From Fluctibacter halophilus (GTDB taxonomy: Bacteria > Pseudomonadota > Gammaproteobacteria > Enterobacterales > Alteromonadaceae), in NCBI RefSeq assembly GCF_020687825.1, contig NZ_JAJEWP010000001.1, forward strand, positions 807,888 to 871,887: a DNA stretch of 64,000 nucleotides, in the 5' to 3' direction. Below, one piece after another: positions 35,837 to 46,261 of this stretch. Below the pieces are notes generated by a model. That model searched no databases, had not been told where the DNA came from, and saw nothing but the letters and a program-made list of their open reading frames with translations. The number at the start of each line of letters is the position of its first letter. The stretch's first letter is position 1. Both the position numbers and the translations under genes were made by a program.

Positions 35837-35895
35837 CACTAAAAAAAGGGCCCCATGGGCACTAAAAAGGGCCCATGGGGCCCTTTTTAGTGCCC
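35837..35895. terminator. Duplicated bidirectional terminator with two alternative hairpins
   Basis: A near-direct repeat CACTAAAAA(AA)GGGCCC(C)ATGGG occurs at 35837-35859 and 35860-35880, followed by one complementary arm. GGGCACTAAAAAGGGCCC (35857-35874) pairs perfectly with GGGCCCTTTTTAGTGCCC (35878-35895) across a three-base loop. Alternatively AAAAAGGGCCCCATGGGC (35843-35860) pairs with GCCCATGGGGCCCTTTTT (35871-35888) across ten bases. Only one can form at a time. The right arm includes the last codons and stop of the gene on the minus strand. Confidence 0.88.
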
Positions 35896-36324
35896 GTAAC
35901 TGACCACGCGGCGAATTTTCCAACCTTCAGGCGTGTGTTGCCAGATATGGACAAAATCAAATGTTCCGCAGTCCTGTTTACCGTTCTCCTCATGACAAAA
36001 ACGGTGTTTTCCGGTTTGTATGGCACCAAAGTCCTGGATGGGATAAACGGCCATGCTTCCTTCTACCAGGGTACGGGTAGGATGATGGGGGCTGGCAAAC
36101 ATTTGCTGCAGGCTGTTGCGGGTTTGCTGGTAGTCACCCAAGCCGCCGGTATCATGATAAAACTCCAAATCATTGCTGAAGTAGTCCATGACCCTGTCCA
36201 GTTGACCGGCATTGGCGGCGCTGAACAGTTGTGTGTCCAGTTGCGCGATGGTGTCGTACAGGCTTTGTTTGGCATGCAACGACGCACAAACCATCAGACT
36301 GCCAATCAATAATATGCTACGCAT
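35887..36324 (-). CDS. Secreted SnoaL/NTF2-like (DUF4440-type) protein
   Basis: This 145-residue protein has a signal peptide (MRSILLIGSLMVCASLHA) and a cone-shaped NTF2-like fold. Visible features are LDTQLFSAANAGQLDRVMDYFSNDLEFYHDTGG in the first half and FDFVHIWQHTPEGWKIRRVVSYGH at the end, which is the DUF4440 pattern. Proteins of this type are probably periplasmic here; some bind or isomerise small molecules, but no function can be assigned. Its final codons and stop are part of the terminator arm shared with the convergent SDR operon. Confidence 0.85.
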   Translation of the reverse strand: MRSILLIGSLMVCASLHAKQSLYDTIAQLDTQLFSAANAGQLDRVMDYFSNDLEFYHDTGGLGDYQQTRNSLQQMFASPHHPTRTLVEGSMAVYPIQDFGAIQTGKHRFCHEENGKQDCGTFDFVHIWQHTPEGWKIRRVVSYGH

Positions 36325-36482
36325 AGCGTCCTTCCAGTGTGGTTCTATAGCGGTACTGTAGCGCCGATTTGTTTGTCATGGCGTGTCAAATCGTAAGCAA
36401 CGGTTAACATTGTCCCCTGAACGGACTTTTCGCTGCAGCACAGTGCTGGCACAATGGTGCTTTGAAGGGAGGCTGACGTAAC

Positions 36483-37040
36483 GTGAAGTGGGTAATCTGT
36501 AGCGATATATTTGGCGTAACAACGCGGCTTACGCAATGGTTATCGGGCCTGTTTGAGCAACAATTGCCGTTGGTGATGTCGGCGCATCCGGACAATGCCA
36601 CGTTCTGTGACGAAACTCTGGCTTATCAGGCATTTGTTCAGCAAGGTGGTGTTGAGCGCTATGTCGCCCGCTTACGAGACGCCTTGGTTGCGTGCAAAGA
36701 GCCAGTGACGTTGCTGGGCTTCAGTGCCGGTGGTGCCGCAGCCTGGCATATGACAACCCACGGCCGTCCGGCCTGTGTAGAAAGGGTCATCACCTACTAT
36801 CCGGGGCAGATCCGTCACGCGCTGGACATCTGTCCTCAGGTGCCCTGTGATGTGGTGTTTGCCCATCGGGAAAGACATTTTGATCAGCAAGCAGTGATCG
36901 GGCATCTCGCGCGCTATCCTCAGGTCAACGTGCGCTCACAAACCGCGCCTCATGGCTTTATGAATCCGCTATCGGGAGGCTATGACGCTGTGGCTGCACA
37001 ACAGGAAAGTGAATGGCTTGTGGAAATGATACAACGGTGA
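36483..37040 (+). CDS. Dienelactone-hydrolase-like alpha/beta hydrolase
   Basis: This small cytoplasmic hydrolase of 185 residues has the nucleophile elbow LLGFSAGGAAAW (Ser instead of the Cys found in true dienelactone hydrolase) and the C-terminal His segment SQTAPHGFMNPLSGGYD, which is characteristic of the DLH family. It is shorter than typical DLH proteins (about 230). It starts with GTG, with GGAGG ten bases upstream. The substrate is unknown, and it has no obvious partner; the next gene is an antiporter on the same strand 81 bases further on. Confidence 0.82.
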   Translation: MKWVICSDIFGVTTRLTQWLSGLFEQQLPLVMSAHPDNATFCDETLAYQAFVQQGGVERYVARLRDALVACKEPVTLLGFSAGGAAAWHMTTHGRPACVERVITYYPGQIRHALDICPQVPCDVVFAHRERHFDQQAVIGHLARYPQVNVRSQTAPHGFMNPLSGGYDAVAAQQESEWLVEMIQR

Positions 37041-37121
37041 TGGGGTTAGGCGCTTTCATTTACACAGTCTGATTCAGCTTCTATGCTGGCAAACAGGCAA
37101 TGACAAAGGATAACTGACTTC

Positions 37122-38915
37122 ATGGCAATGGAACCTGTTGTACTGCTGGTTTTAATCGGCTTGTTGTCGATCATCTGTCAGCTACTGGCACACCGGATTA
37201 AGCTGCCGGCGATCCTGCCGTTGCTGATTGCCGGCGTCGTGATGGGGCCGATGACGGGGATCCTGGACAGTGATGCCTTGTTTGGCGATTTGTTGTTTCC
37301 TATCGTGTCGTTATCTGTCGCGATCATCTTGTTCGAAGGGGCGCTGTCGCTCAACTTCACGGATTTAGGTACCCATGGCCGCACGGTCAGAAATCTGGTG
37401 ACGCTGGGGGTGGCGGTCAGTTGGCTGGTGGTGGCACCGGCCGCTCACTGGCTGCTCGATATGCCCTGGGCATTTGCATTTTTGTTCAGTGCCATCGTGA
37501 CCGTAACGGGCCCAACCGTGGTGATCCCTATGTTACGGGCGGTCAGGCCTAACAAACACATTGGCCAAATCCTGCGCTGGGAAGGGATCATTATCGACCC
37601 CATCGGCGCGATACTGGCGGTATTGGTGTTTGAGTTTCTTGTCTCGTCACAAAATGCACTGGCGCACACGTTAATGGCATTCGGCAAAACGGTATTAGCA
37701 GGGACATCGTTGGGAATACTGTGTGGCTACCTGCTGAGCGCTACGCTACGTAAAGGCCTGATCCCTGGTTACCTGGTCAATACCGCAGTGCTCACCGTGG
37801 TGTTGGGGGTATTTGAGGGCGCCAATCTGGCGGCACACGAGTCAGGGTTGCTGGCGGTGACCATCATGGGCGTGTGGTTGGCCAATGCCAAAGACGTCGA
37901 CGTTGAAGGGATCCTGGAGTTTAAAGAAACCCTCAGTGTGCTGTTGATCTCCGGCCTGTTCATTATCCTTGCGGCACGGGTGGACTTCGATCAATTGTAC
38001 GCCATCGCAGGTGGGGCGATTGGCGTCATTGTGGTGATGTTGCTGGTCGCCCGACCCATCGGCGTGTTTTTGTCATCCTGGGGCTCCTCACTGACCTGGC
38101 AGCAAAAGGCGTTAATTGTTTGGATGGCGCCGCGGGGGATTATTGCTGCTGCGGTGTCTGCATTGTTTGCGCTGAAACTGGAACAGCAAGGCTATGACAA
38201 CGCCAATCTGCTGGTGTCGTTAGTGTTCTTTGTGATCATTTTTACCGTGGTTGTGCAAAGCCTGACCTCCAAACGGTTAGCCAAAATGCTCGGAGTAAGG
38301 GAGCCTGCGCCGGTGGGTTTTCTCATCTTTGGCGGCAACGAGTTTTCACGCATGCTGGCAAAAGAGCTGATGGCGGCTGATGTCGCCGTGAAGCTGGCGG
38401 ACACCAACTGGGCATCGATATCCGCCGCCCGCATGGAAGGGATCCCCACTTATTTCGGTAACCCTTCTTCGGAGCACGCTCAGCGTACCCTGGATTTAAC
38501 CGGTATCGGTTATGTACTGGTTTTGTCACCCTATAAGCAACTGAACTCTCTGGTGACCCAGCACTTTCAGGACGTGTTGGGCAGTGAACGGGTGTTTGGT
38601 CTGAGCCTGGCAGAGCAGAAGCGTTTTGAGGGCCACCAACCGAACGAACGTTATCTTAAAAGCCTGGGTATTTTTGGTAATGCCACCTACGGTAAACTGG
38701 CCAGTCTGGTGGCTAAAGGTGCGCGATTGAAGAAAACGCCACTGACTGAAAGCTACCGCTACGAAGATTATCAACAGGCCAACCAGGGCACGTTTACGCC
38801 ACTGTTCATGGTTGACCCTCAGGGCAGGGTGAAACTGTTTCGTGATGACGTCTCGACACCACCGACGCCCGGCGCACAGATCATCAGTTTGATCCGTCCG
38901 GAAGACGAAGGCTGA
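37122..38915 (+). CDS. CPA1-family cation:proton antiporter with C-terminal nucleotide-binding-like domain
   Basis: This 597-residue inner-membrane exchanger (Na+ or K+ for H+) has about 12 membrane helices over residues 1-400, beginning VVLLVLIGLLSIICQLLA. Key membrane segments are ILFEGALSLNFTDL, VTVTGPTVVIPMLR and RWEGIIIDPIGAILAVLVFEF, whose Asp is the likely ion-binding residue. Residues about 405-520 resemble a TrkA-N/Rossmann domain (GFLIFGGNEFSRMLAKELMAADVAVKLADT), followed by a short C-terminal part ending ISLIRPEDEG. Such domains gate transport in response to nucleotides. It probably contributes to pH and sodium homeostasis of a marine cell. An ATG two codons downstream is an alternative start. 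Confidence 0.9.
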   Translation: MAMEPVVLLVLIGLLSIICQLLAHRIKLPAILPLLIAGVVMGPMTGILDSDALFGDLLFPIVSLSVAIILFEGALSLNFTDLGTHGRTVRNLVTLGVAVSWLVVAPAAHWLLDMPWAFAFLFSAIVTVTGPTVVIPMLRAVRPNKHIGQILRWEGIIIDPIGAILAVLVFEFLVSSQNALAHTLMAFGKTVLAGTSLGILCGYLLSATLRKGLIPGYLVNTAVLTVVLGVFEGANLAAHESGLLAVTIMGVWLANAKDVDVEGILEFKETLSVLLISGLFIILAARVDFDQLYAIAGGAIGVIVVMLLVARPIGVFLSSWGSSLTWQQKALIVWMAPRGIIAAAVSALFALKLEQQGYDNANLLVSLVFFVIIFTVVVQSLTSKRLAKMLGVREPAPVGFLIFGGNEFSRMLAKELMAADVAVKLADTNWASISAARMEGIPTYFGNPSSEHAQRTLDLTGIGYVLVLSPYKQLNSLVTQHFQDVLGSERVFGLSLAEQKRFEGHQPNERYLKSLGIFGNATYGKLASLVAKGARLKKTPLTESYRYEDYQQANQGTFTPLFMVDPQGRVKLFRDDVSTPPTPGAQIISLIRPEDEG

Positions 38916-38982
38916 CGTCTCCTATTGTACTTGTTACCCAATGCCCCCATTTACACCGGAGTATTGGGAACAGGAGATCCAC

Positions 38983-39849
38983 ATGTTACGTATCGGTTTG
39001 TTTCTGGCCACCAACCTGGCCATTCTGGTGTTGCTTGGGGTGATGTTTCGCCTGCTGGGCTTTGAGGGACTGTTAGCGCAAAACGGTGTTGATTTAAATC
39101 TTCAGGCCTTGTTGGTGTATGCCGCTGTAATTGGATTTGCGGGGGCGTTTATCTCATTGGCGCTGTCAAAGTTCCTGGCCAAAAAAACCATGGGGGTGCA
39201 GATCATTTCCCAGCCCACGGATCGCACCCAGCAATGGTTACTCAGTACCGTTGCAAGACAAGCTGAGCAACTGGGGGTAGGGATGCCCGAGGTGGGTATT
39301 TTTCATCACCCCAGTTCTAATGCCTTTGCTACCGGCTGGAACCGCAATGATGCGCTGGTTGCGGTAAGCACGGGCTTGCTTAGCAGCATGAATGAGGATG
39401 AGGTCGAAGCAGTACTGGCACATGAAATGAGCCACGTGGCAAACGGCGATATGGTGACCATGGCACTGATCCAGGGCGTGGTGAACACCTTTGTGGTGTT
39501 CCTGTCACGGATTGTTGGCCATGTGGTAGACCGTGCTGTGTTCAAAGTCGAGCGTGGACATGGACCGGCATTCTGGATTGTCTCAATGATCAGTGAAATC
39601 ATTCTGGGCATCCTGGCCATGACCATCGTCATGTGGTTCTCCCGCCAGCGTGAATACCGTGCCGATGCCGGTGCTGCTGCGTTGGTCGGTCGTCATAAGA
39701 TGATTGCGGCATTGCAGCGTTTACGGCAGGCCAGTGGACAGGCGGAATTGCCGGATGAGATGGCAGCCCTGGCAATCAATGCAGGTAAGCTACATGCCAT
39801 ATTTGCCAGCCATCCACCGCTGGAAGACAGGATCCGTGCGTTGCAGTGA
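38983..39849 (+). CDS. htpX: Membrane zinc protease HtpX
   Basis: This 288-residue M48 metalloprotease of the inner membrane degrades misfolded membrane proteins in parallel with FtsH. There are two N-terminal helices (LFLATNLAILVLLGVMF and LVYAAVIGFAGAFISLAL), the zinc motif HEMSH at about residues 147-151 with the downstream Glu in REYRADAGAAAL, and two later hydrophobic segments. The ATG at 38983 has CAGGAGATCCAC before it and matches the family start MLRIGLFLATN; an upstream in-frame ATG was rejected. In other species htpX is controlled by the envelope stress system Cpx; no such site was identified here. Confidence 0.95.
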   Translation: MLRIGLFLATNLAILVLLGVMFRLLGFEGLLAQNGVDLNLQALLVYAAVIGFAGAFISLALSKFLAKKTMGVQIISQPTDRTQQWLLSTVARQAEQLGVGMPEVGIFHHPSSNAFATGWNRNDALVAVSTGLLSSMNEDEVEAVLAHEMSHVANGDMVTMALIQGVVNTFVVFLSRIVGHVVDRAVFKVERGHGPAFWIVSMISEIILGILAMTIVMWFSRQREYRADAGAAALVGRHKMIAALQRLRQASGQAELPDEMAALAINAGKLHAIFASHPPLEDRIRALQ

Positions 39850-39892
39850 GCTGTTGGTGAGCCGAGTGTTTGGTAATCTCGTCAAAGATAGC

Positions 39893-39910
39893 AGCGGGGA
39901 TGTCCCCGCT
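39893..39910. terminator. Stem-loop between htpX and ydbL
   Basis: AGCGGGGA-TG-TCCCCGCT is a perfect inverted repeat between two convergent genes. The nearest T-run on the plus strand is nine bases away, so termination may be inefficient. Confidence 0.55.
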
Positions 39911-39917
39911 GTTGTCA

Positions 39918-40238
39918 CTATTTTTTAACCCACTTACCGTCTACCTGCACATAGTGGCCCGGTTCTGTTTTACTGTAGGCTTTTTTGGCCGCTAAGGCTT
40001 CTACCTGGGCCAGGGTAATTCCATTGGCGTTGGCCAGTTCCTGGTATTTGCTGCGCCGTTTTGCATTGATGTCTGCCACCAGTTCACGGACTTCGGTTGA
40101 GTCAACCACAACCCCCAGATAACCATCCATTTGTTCACCCACCAAGCCATTTTGTTTGGCGCTGTCGATGTCCATTGCCAGTGCAACTGCAGACACCAGT
40201 AGTCCGGCCAATGCCAATCCTTTTAACCATGTTTGCAT
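39918..40238 (-). CDS. ydbL: YdbL-family periplasmic protein (DUF1318)
   Basis: This 106-residue protein has a signal peptide (KGLALAGLLVSAVALA) and the DUF1318 core: KQNGLVGEQMDGYLGVV, then DINAKRRSKYQELANANGITLAQVEALAAKKA and the closing GHYVQVDGKWVKK. In E. coli YdbL is reported as a periplasmic helper that modulates the YdbH-YnbE intermembrane bridge for phospholipid transport. It is the last of three genes in the order ydbH-ynbE-ydbL, the same as in E. coli, nine bases after ynbE. Confidence 0.93.
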   Translation of the reverse strand: MQTWLKGLALAGLLVSAVALAMDIDSAKQNGLVGEQMDGYLGVVVDSTEVRELVADINAKRRSKYQELANANGITLAQVEALAAKKAYSKTEPGHYVQVDGKWVKK

Positions 40239-40247
40239 ACTAACTCC

Positions 40248-40430
40248 CTAGAAAATGTCGCTATTTTCGCTGAAAAGATCGTCAAGTTCCTTGTCTACCT
40301 TGACCCGTATTTCGTGATCAACTTTGACATTCAGGTTGATCGTGATTGGCTCTTTGGTTTCCACCTCAACCCGGTGTGTACAACCACACAGCAGCAGTAC
40401 CATGGCCGTTAACGTGCAATATCCTCTCAC
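40248..40430 (-). CDS. ynbE: YnbE-family outer-membrane lipoprotein
   Basis: This 60-residue lipoprotein has lipobox LLCGC (acylated Cys near residue 17) followed by a short mature part VEVETKEPITINLNVKVDHEIRVKVDKELDDLF, which is strongly beta-forming. In E. coli YnbE stacks with the end of YdbH by beta augmentation to complete a hydrophobic groove between the two membranes. The gene is between ydbH and ydbL with short gaps of 17 and 9 bases. Confidence 0.93.
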   Translation of the reverse strand: MRGYCTLTAMVLLLCGCTHRVEVETKEPITINLNVKVDHEIRVKVDKELDDLFSENSDIF

Positions 40431-40447
40431 TGCAAAGCTCCTTGAAG

Positions 40448-42898
40448 TCAGTGTTGACGTCGTTGGGTGGCGTTTTCACCGACGGTTTTTTCAATCTGAT
40501 CTGCCAGCCGTAAGGCGCGCATCAGGGTGTACAGGTTTTGTTCATGGGTATAGTTGAAATTTACCGGCACCTGCTGTTCCGGATTTTGCCCCTTAATGGC
40601 AACCGCCAAGACCATATTGCCACTCGGTGCCAAGTTTAGCGTACTGGTGAGTGAATCGATCTGCAATGTTTCCAATACGCTTAACTGTTTAGCCAGTGAC
40701 GGTTGTTGTTGCTTAATGCCTTCAAATGCGGCGTTATCGCGAATAGTGAGTCGACCGGTCTGCTCGCTGTTCAGCGTCGCGTCCTGCACCTGCGCTTGCC
40801 CGCCTTGCAAAGACACCGGAATGTTCCCACTGATGTTTCCGGTTAATTCGAAGCCTGCACCCTGCACTCCGGCAGCCTGTTGCATGGCCATCATCTGTGG
40901 CAATGACAAGGCATCCAGGGTCAGGTTGAAACCTTGATCCCGTTGATCCAGATACACACTATCCACGTTCAATCGGCCTCCCAGCACCTGGGCATCTATG
41001 TTCTGTACCCGCAAGGATTGTTCGACACTGTCCAACTGCGCAGTGAGGTCAGTCAGCATGACACCGACATCGACGCTGTCGATTTTTACTGTAGAGGGTA
41101 CTAGCTGAAAGGACGCTGAATCAAAATAGACCGTTGGCTTGAGTGTAATACCCTTGGCGATGTACTCCTGATAGCGCCCTGACAGCGCGGCTATGCGTGG
41201 CACCATTAACCCCGTACGGGTACTGGTGTCATACATGGCATCGAAGCTGATATTGCCGCCGGTGATCCTCGCTGAAGGGAATTCAGACTGGAGCAGGGGG
41301 GCCAACAAGGTCGCTTCCTGTTCCGGGACCGTCAGTTCCCAGCGGTGACCCTGCTGCACGGCCTCACCGTGCAAACCAGTCGGGAGTTGCCACTGGTGAT
41401 GGGACGTATAGTGATTATCGTCAACGGTAAAGTTCAGGCTGTGGGTGAGACTGATGGCCGGCAGCGCTCGATTGGCGACAACAAGCTTGGCGATGTGTGA
41501 CGTACCGGTTGCGCTTATCTCCTCTGTTGGCGTGTAGACCAACTGCCACCGGGCGTCGCCGCTGAGTGACAGCTCCGACACGTCAAGGTGGTCAATGGTT
41601 GGTGCGATGTTCAGCGTTACTTGGGTGTCGGCAGTTCCCTTGAGATCAAGTGTTGCGGTCAGGCCTTGCCCTGCCAGCGACTGACTCTCGAGGCGATTGA
41701 TGTGTATGTCGCCTTGTAGGGTAAGGTCTTCTTTGGTCGCGTTGCCCCGTAGGTTTAGCCGGCTGTCAAACAGTGTCATCCCGTCCTGCGCTAGTCGTTG
41801 CGCGGTCATCGTCAGTGGCGCGAGGGATAGGTTAAGTTTGTCCACCGATGGCCCTTCGATGGTGCCTTTTAAGACAACAGCAAGCTGCTCTGCCTGTATC
41901 GGCAGGTTGAGCAGCGAGGCTAGATCACGGGATTGGCCCTCCAGCGCGGCTGATAACGCACCGCCAGGTTGCCAGGCAATGTCATGAACTACCAGTGTGC
42001 TGTCTGGCAGTTCAGTGGGACTGACGACCATCTGTGGTACTGACAAGGTGTTCGCGCTGAAGGTGACAGGGTCTGGCAACGTGACGGCCACGGCTGGAGG
42101 GGAAGCATCAAGTGCGGTCATCTGACAGCCTTGCCAATGCCACTGGTTTTCGAGCGAGGCGGCATTCGCCACCACTTGGGTCGCAGCCCAATCGGCAGTG
42201 ATGGCAACTGTTCCGCTGAGGATGGCCTGGACCGTACAACGCTCGTTAAGGGCATGGTGGAGCGCTGCATCAATGTTCACTGACGCTTCAATGCCCTGGT
42301 CAGACAGTGCTGCTGTTACCTGCCAAGGGGCTTTTTCCTGTATGCCGGCTAGATAGGGCAGGGCGTGCTCAGGCAACCAGGGGAGCCATGGCGCTGTGGA
42401 GGAAGTCAATTCCAGCTCAACCCCATCTGTCCGCCAGTTGACCATGGCCTTCCAGTCTTGTTGCAACTGAAAACCAAACTGACCATCGTGTTGGAGGCTA
42501 AACGTTAATGGCGGCGTATCGGGACTGAGCTGGACGTTTACCTGTTTGGCCACAAAGGGGGGGAACTGCGACGGACGATTGGGAAGACGCAAAGGTGTGT
42601 CTGGGGAGTTGTCGGCGGACACAGGTCTTTTTTTGATACCCACAGCCGCAATTTCCCAACGGGACAAGTGCTGATCATAGCGAATACCCCGGGCGTCGAC
42701 GTCAAATGACGGAGTACTGACACAGACACGCTGAAGGTGCTTTGACAACAGCGACTCGGGCGAGTACTCAAGGCAGTGGATGATCAGGTCATCCCCCAAC
42801 CAGCGTTGCGCCAGCCAGCGGCTGCTGGCGGGGCTGAAAAGCAGCCACAGTATGATCAGCAGCAGGAAAAAGGCGATAGCACCGAAAATGCGTTTCAT
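40448..42898 (-). CDS. ydbH: AsmA-like intermembrane lipid-transport protein YdbH
   Basis: This 816-residue protein has one N-terminal inner-membrane helix (FGAIAFFLLLIILWLLF) and a long periplasmic, beta-rich part. With TamB and YhdP, YdbH belongs to the AsmA-like group thought to carry phospholipids to the outer membrane. The C-terminal segment (GRLTIRDNAAFEGIKQQQPSLAKQLSVLETLQIDSLTSTLNL, then PVNFNYTHEQNLYTLMRALR) is the DUF3971/dicarboxylate-transport-like end typical of the family. The ATG at 42898 was chosen over a TTG ten codons upstream. It is the first gene of the ydbH-ynbE-ydbL operon. Confidence 0.92.
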   Translation of the reverse strand: MKRIFGAIAFFLLLIILWLLFSPASSRWLAQRWLGDDLIIHCLEYSPESLLSKHLQRVCVSTPSFDVDARGIRYDQHLSRWEIAAVGIKKRPVSADNSPDTPLRLPNRPSQFPPFVAKQVNVQLSPDTPPLTFSLQHDGQFGFQLQQDWKAMVNWRTDGVELELTSSTAPWLPWLPEHALPYLAGIQEKAPWQVTAALSDQGIEASVNIDAALHHALNERCTVQAILSGTVAITADWAATQVVANAASLENQWHWQGCQMTALDASPPAVAVTLPDPVTFSANTLSVPQMVVSPTELPDSTLVVHDIAWQPGGALSAALEGQSRDLASLLNLPIQAEQLAVVLKGTIEGPSVDKLNLSLAPLTMTAQRLAQDGMTLFDSRLNLRGNATKEDLTLQGDIHINRLESQSLAGQGLTATLDLKGTADTQVTLNIAPTIDHLDVSELSLSGDARWQLVYTPTEEISATGTSHIAKLVVANRALPAISLTHSLNFTVDDNHYTSHHQWQLPTGLHGEAVQQGHRWELTVPEQEATLLAPLLQSEFPSARITGGNISFDAMYDTSTRTGLMVPRIAALSGRYQEYIAKGITLKPTVYFDSASFQLVPSTVKIDSVDVGVMLTDLTAQLDSVEQSLRVQNIDAQVLGGRLNVDSVYLDQRDQGFNLTLDALSLPQMMAMQQAAGVQGAGFELTGNISGNIPVSLQGGQAQVQDATLNSEQTGRLTIRDNAAFEGIKQQQPSLAKQLSVLETLQIDSLTSTLNLAPSGNMVLAVAIKGQNPEQQVPVNFNYTHEQNLYTLMRALRLADQIEKTVGENATQRRQH

Positions 42899-42970
42899 GA
42901 TTTCTGTAGTTAGCGCAACGATGGGCAAAGCCTGTCATGGCATTTGGACAAATGCAATCGTGGGTTCAAA

Positions 42971-43000
42971 ACAAAAACACCGCCTGTCAGGCGGTGTTTG
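42971..43000 (-). terminator. Intrinsic terminator of the purB operon
   Basis: AACACCGCC-TGAC-AGGCGGTGTT on the minus strand is followed by TTTG and a further T-run, 28 bases beyond the purB stop. Confidence 0.85.
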
Positions 43001-43027
43001 GTGTCAATTTCAAAGTGGCGTGACAGC

Positions 43028-44404
<1,377 letters not shown>

Positions 44405-45061
44405 CTACTGGGTTGGTTGTACCGTGCCGAGCAACATGCGGGCACTGGACAGAATTTTACGTCGGTTAAACAGAATTTGGCGGCGTTTACCGCCAAGCTG
44501 GCGCCACAATACAGCAGCCCTCACACCGGCTAGCAACAAAGCCCGGACCTTGTCCTGGTTATTGGCTTGCTTGAGTAACATGGGATTGCCGGCAACCTGG
44601 ATTTTGGGACCAACCGGCGACACGGCGTCACTGTAAACGCTGGCCAGGTTATGTAACATTTGTGAGGAAAACAAATCCATGTGTGCTTGCTGGCGCTGGA
44701 TATTATCGATCCGCTGGCCCAATTCATTCATGCGTTTTGGCTGGCTGGCCAGTTTTCGCTCCAGGCCAAGGATACTGGCCACATAGCGGGTAACTTCCGC
44801 ATCTTTTTCCTGTGGGGTATTGCCCAATTGCTGGATAAGCGTTGCCAGACCGACTTTGACGCCATTGACGCCACCAAAAACGTCTGCGGCAGTATCGGGA
44901 TTGGTCACCACAATGCTGTTCAGGGACGCGCTAAAACCGGGCTCATCGAGCTTACCGGTACGGGCCAGTTGTTGCACCAGCGCAGCTGCCTGGCTGACAC
45001 CCGCAAGTGCAAGGGTTTTCTGTTGCAAACTGTCGAGGAGATCAGCGGATATAGTGTTCAA
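44405..45061 (-). CDS. hflD: High-frequency lysogenisation protein HflD
   Basis: This 218-residue helical, membrane-peripheral protein is equivalent to E. coli HflD, which restrains phage lambda CII and is otherwise of unclear cellular role. Conserved segments are [57 protein letters not shown] and the end [34 protein letters not shown] favour a TTG start at 45059-45061, since GGGAGG lies eight bases before it and it gives the usual length. An ATG nine codons upstream is possible. It overlaps the end of mnmA by 20 bases, so translation is probably coupled. Confidence 0.9.
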   Translation of the reverse strand: MNTISADLLDSLQQKTLALAGVSQAAALVQQLARTGKLDEPGFSASLNSIVVTNPDTAADVFGGVNGVKVGLATLIQQLGNTPQEKDAEVTRYVASILGLERKLASQPKRMNELGQRIDNIQRQQAHMDLFSSQMLHNLASVYSDAVSPVGPKIQVAGNPMLLKQANNQDKVRALLLAGVRAAVLWRQLGGKRRQILFNRRKILSSARMLLGTVQPTQ

Positions 45062-46163
45062 TGATCCCGCCTCCCAGACATACATCATCAGCGTAAAAGA
45101 CAGCAGACTGTCCGGGCGTAACCGCCTTCTGCGGCGTGTCGAACATCACTTCAACACTGCCATCGGGCTTTGGTGTGACCTGACAGGGGATGTCCTGTTG
45201 GCGGTATCGGGTCTTCACCGCACAGCGCAGAGGTTGTGCTGGCCCCTGACGGTCGACCCAATGCAACTGGTTGGCGACCAGGCCTTTGGAATACAGGCGA
45301 GGGTGATCGGCGCCCTGGCCAACGATCAGCGTATTGCGCTCGACGTCTTTATCCACCACGTACCAAGGGGCGTCACCAAAGTCTTTCATACCGCCGATGT
45401 GCAACCCTTTGCGCTGTCCCAAGGTGTGATACATCAGGCCTTCGTGTTCGCCGATGACCTCGCCTTCCGCAGTTTCTATCGGGCCAGGTTGCGCGGGCAG
45501 GTAACGGGCCAGAAAATCTTTGAACTTGCGTTCACCGATAAAGCAGATGCCAGTACTGTCTTTTTTGTCATGGGTGATCAGGCCCTGTTGCTCGGCAATT
45601 TCACGCACCCGGGGCTTTTCCAGTTCGCCCACCGGAAACAGGGTTTTGGCAATGTGTTGTTCGCCCAGGGTGTAGAGGAAATAACTCTGATCTTTATTGG
45701 CGTCCAAGCCGCGCAGCATTTGCCAGTGACCATCCCGGTTGGTGCGACGCACATAGTGACCGGTGGCGATGTAATCGGCGCCAAGATCCTCTGCGGCGAA
45801 CTCCAGAAAAGCTTTGAACTTGATCTCTTTGTTGCACATGATGTCGGGGTTTGGCGTGCGCCCGTTTTTATATTCCTCGAGGAAGTACTCAAACACATTG
45901 TCCCAGTATTCGGCGGCGAAATTGATGGTGTGCAGCTCAATACCCAACTTGTCGGCGACCGCTTGCGCATCAGCCAGATCTTCAGCCGCAGCGCAATACT
46001 CGTCGTCGTCGTCTTCTTCCCAGTTTTTCATGAACAGGCCTTCAACCTGATAGCCCTGCTGCAATAACAGGTAGGCGGAGACAGAGGAATCGACACCACC
46101 AGACATACCTACGATGACTTTTTTGGCGGCATTGTCGGAGGGATTTAACGGGTTTTGGGTCAT
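45042..46163 (-). CDS. mnmA: tRNA-specific 2-thiouridylase MnmA
   Basis: This 373-residue enzyme transfers sulfur to U34 of the tRNAs for Lys, Glu and Gln, using ATP and the TusE sulfur relay. The PP-loop motif [15 protein letters not shown] is near residues 20-34. The two catalytic Cys are in [12 protein letters not shown] and in [13 protein letters not shown]. The C-terminal beta barrel contains [14 protein letters not shown] and a closing [18 protein letters not shown]. The ATG at 46163 was chosen; an upstream TTG has no support. It is the first gene of a probable mnmA-hflD-purB operon. Confidence 0.96.
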   Translation of the reverse strand: MTQNPLNPSDNAAKKVIVGMSGGVDSSVSAYLLLQQGYQVEGLFMKNWEEDDDDEYCAAAEDLADAQAVADKLGIELHTINFAAEYWDNVFEYFLEEYKNGRTPNPDIMCNKEIKFKAFLEFAAEDLGADYIATGHYVRRTNRDGHWQMLRGLDANKDQSYFLYTLGEQHIAKTLFPVGELEKPRVREIAEQQGLITHDKKDSTGICFIGERKFKDFLARYLPAQPGPIETAEGEVIGEHEGLMYHTLGQRKGLHIGGMKDFGDAPWYVVDKDVERNTLIVGQGADHPRLYSKGLVANQLHWVDRQGPAQPLRCAVKTRYRQQDIPCQVTPKPDGSVEVMFDTPQKAVTPGQSAVFYADDVCLGGGIIEHYIR

Positions 46164-46261
46164 GACAACGAATGCAAACAATGAGTGGTGAAAAAACGGA
46201 CGCGAATTCTAGCAGAGTTACCCGCACAAATCACCTTCGTCGCGGGAATAAATCATGCAAT

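Noticed and set aside
44820-46067. A 415-codon open frame on the plus strand
   Set aside because: It is antisense to mnmA and hflD, both of which are certain by motif.
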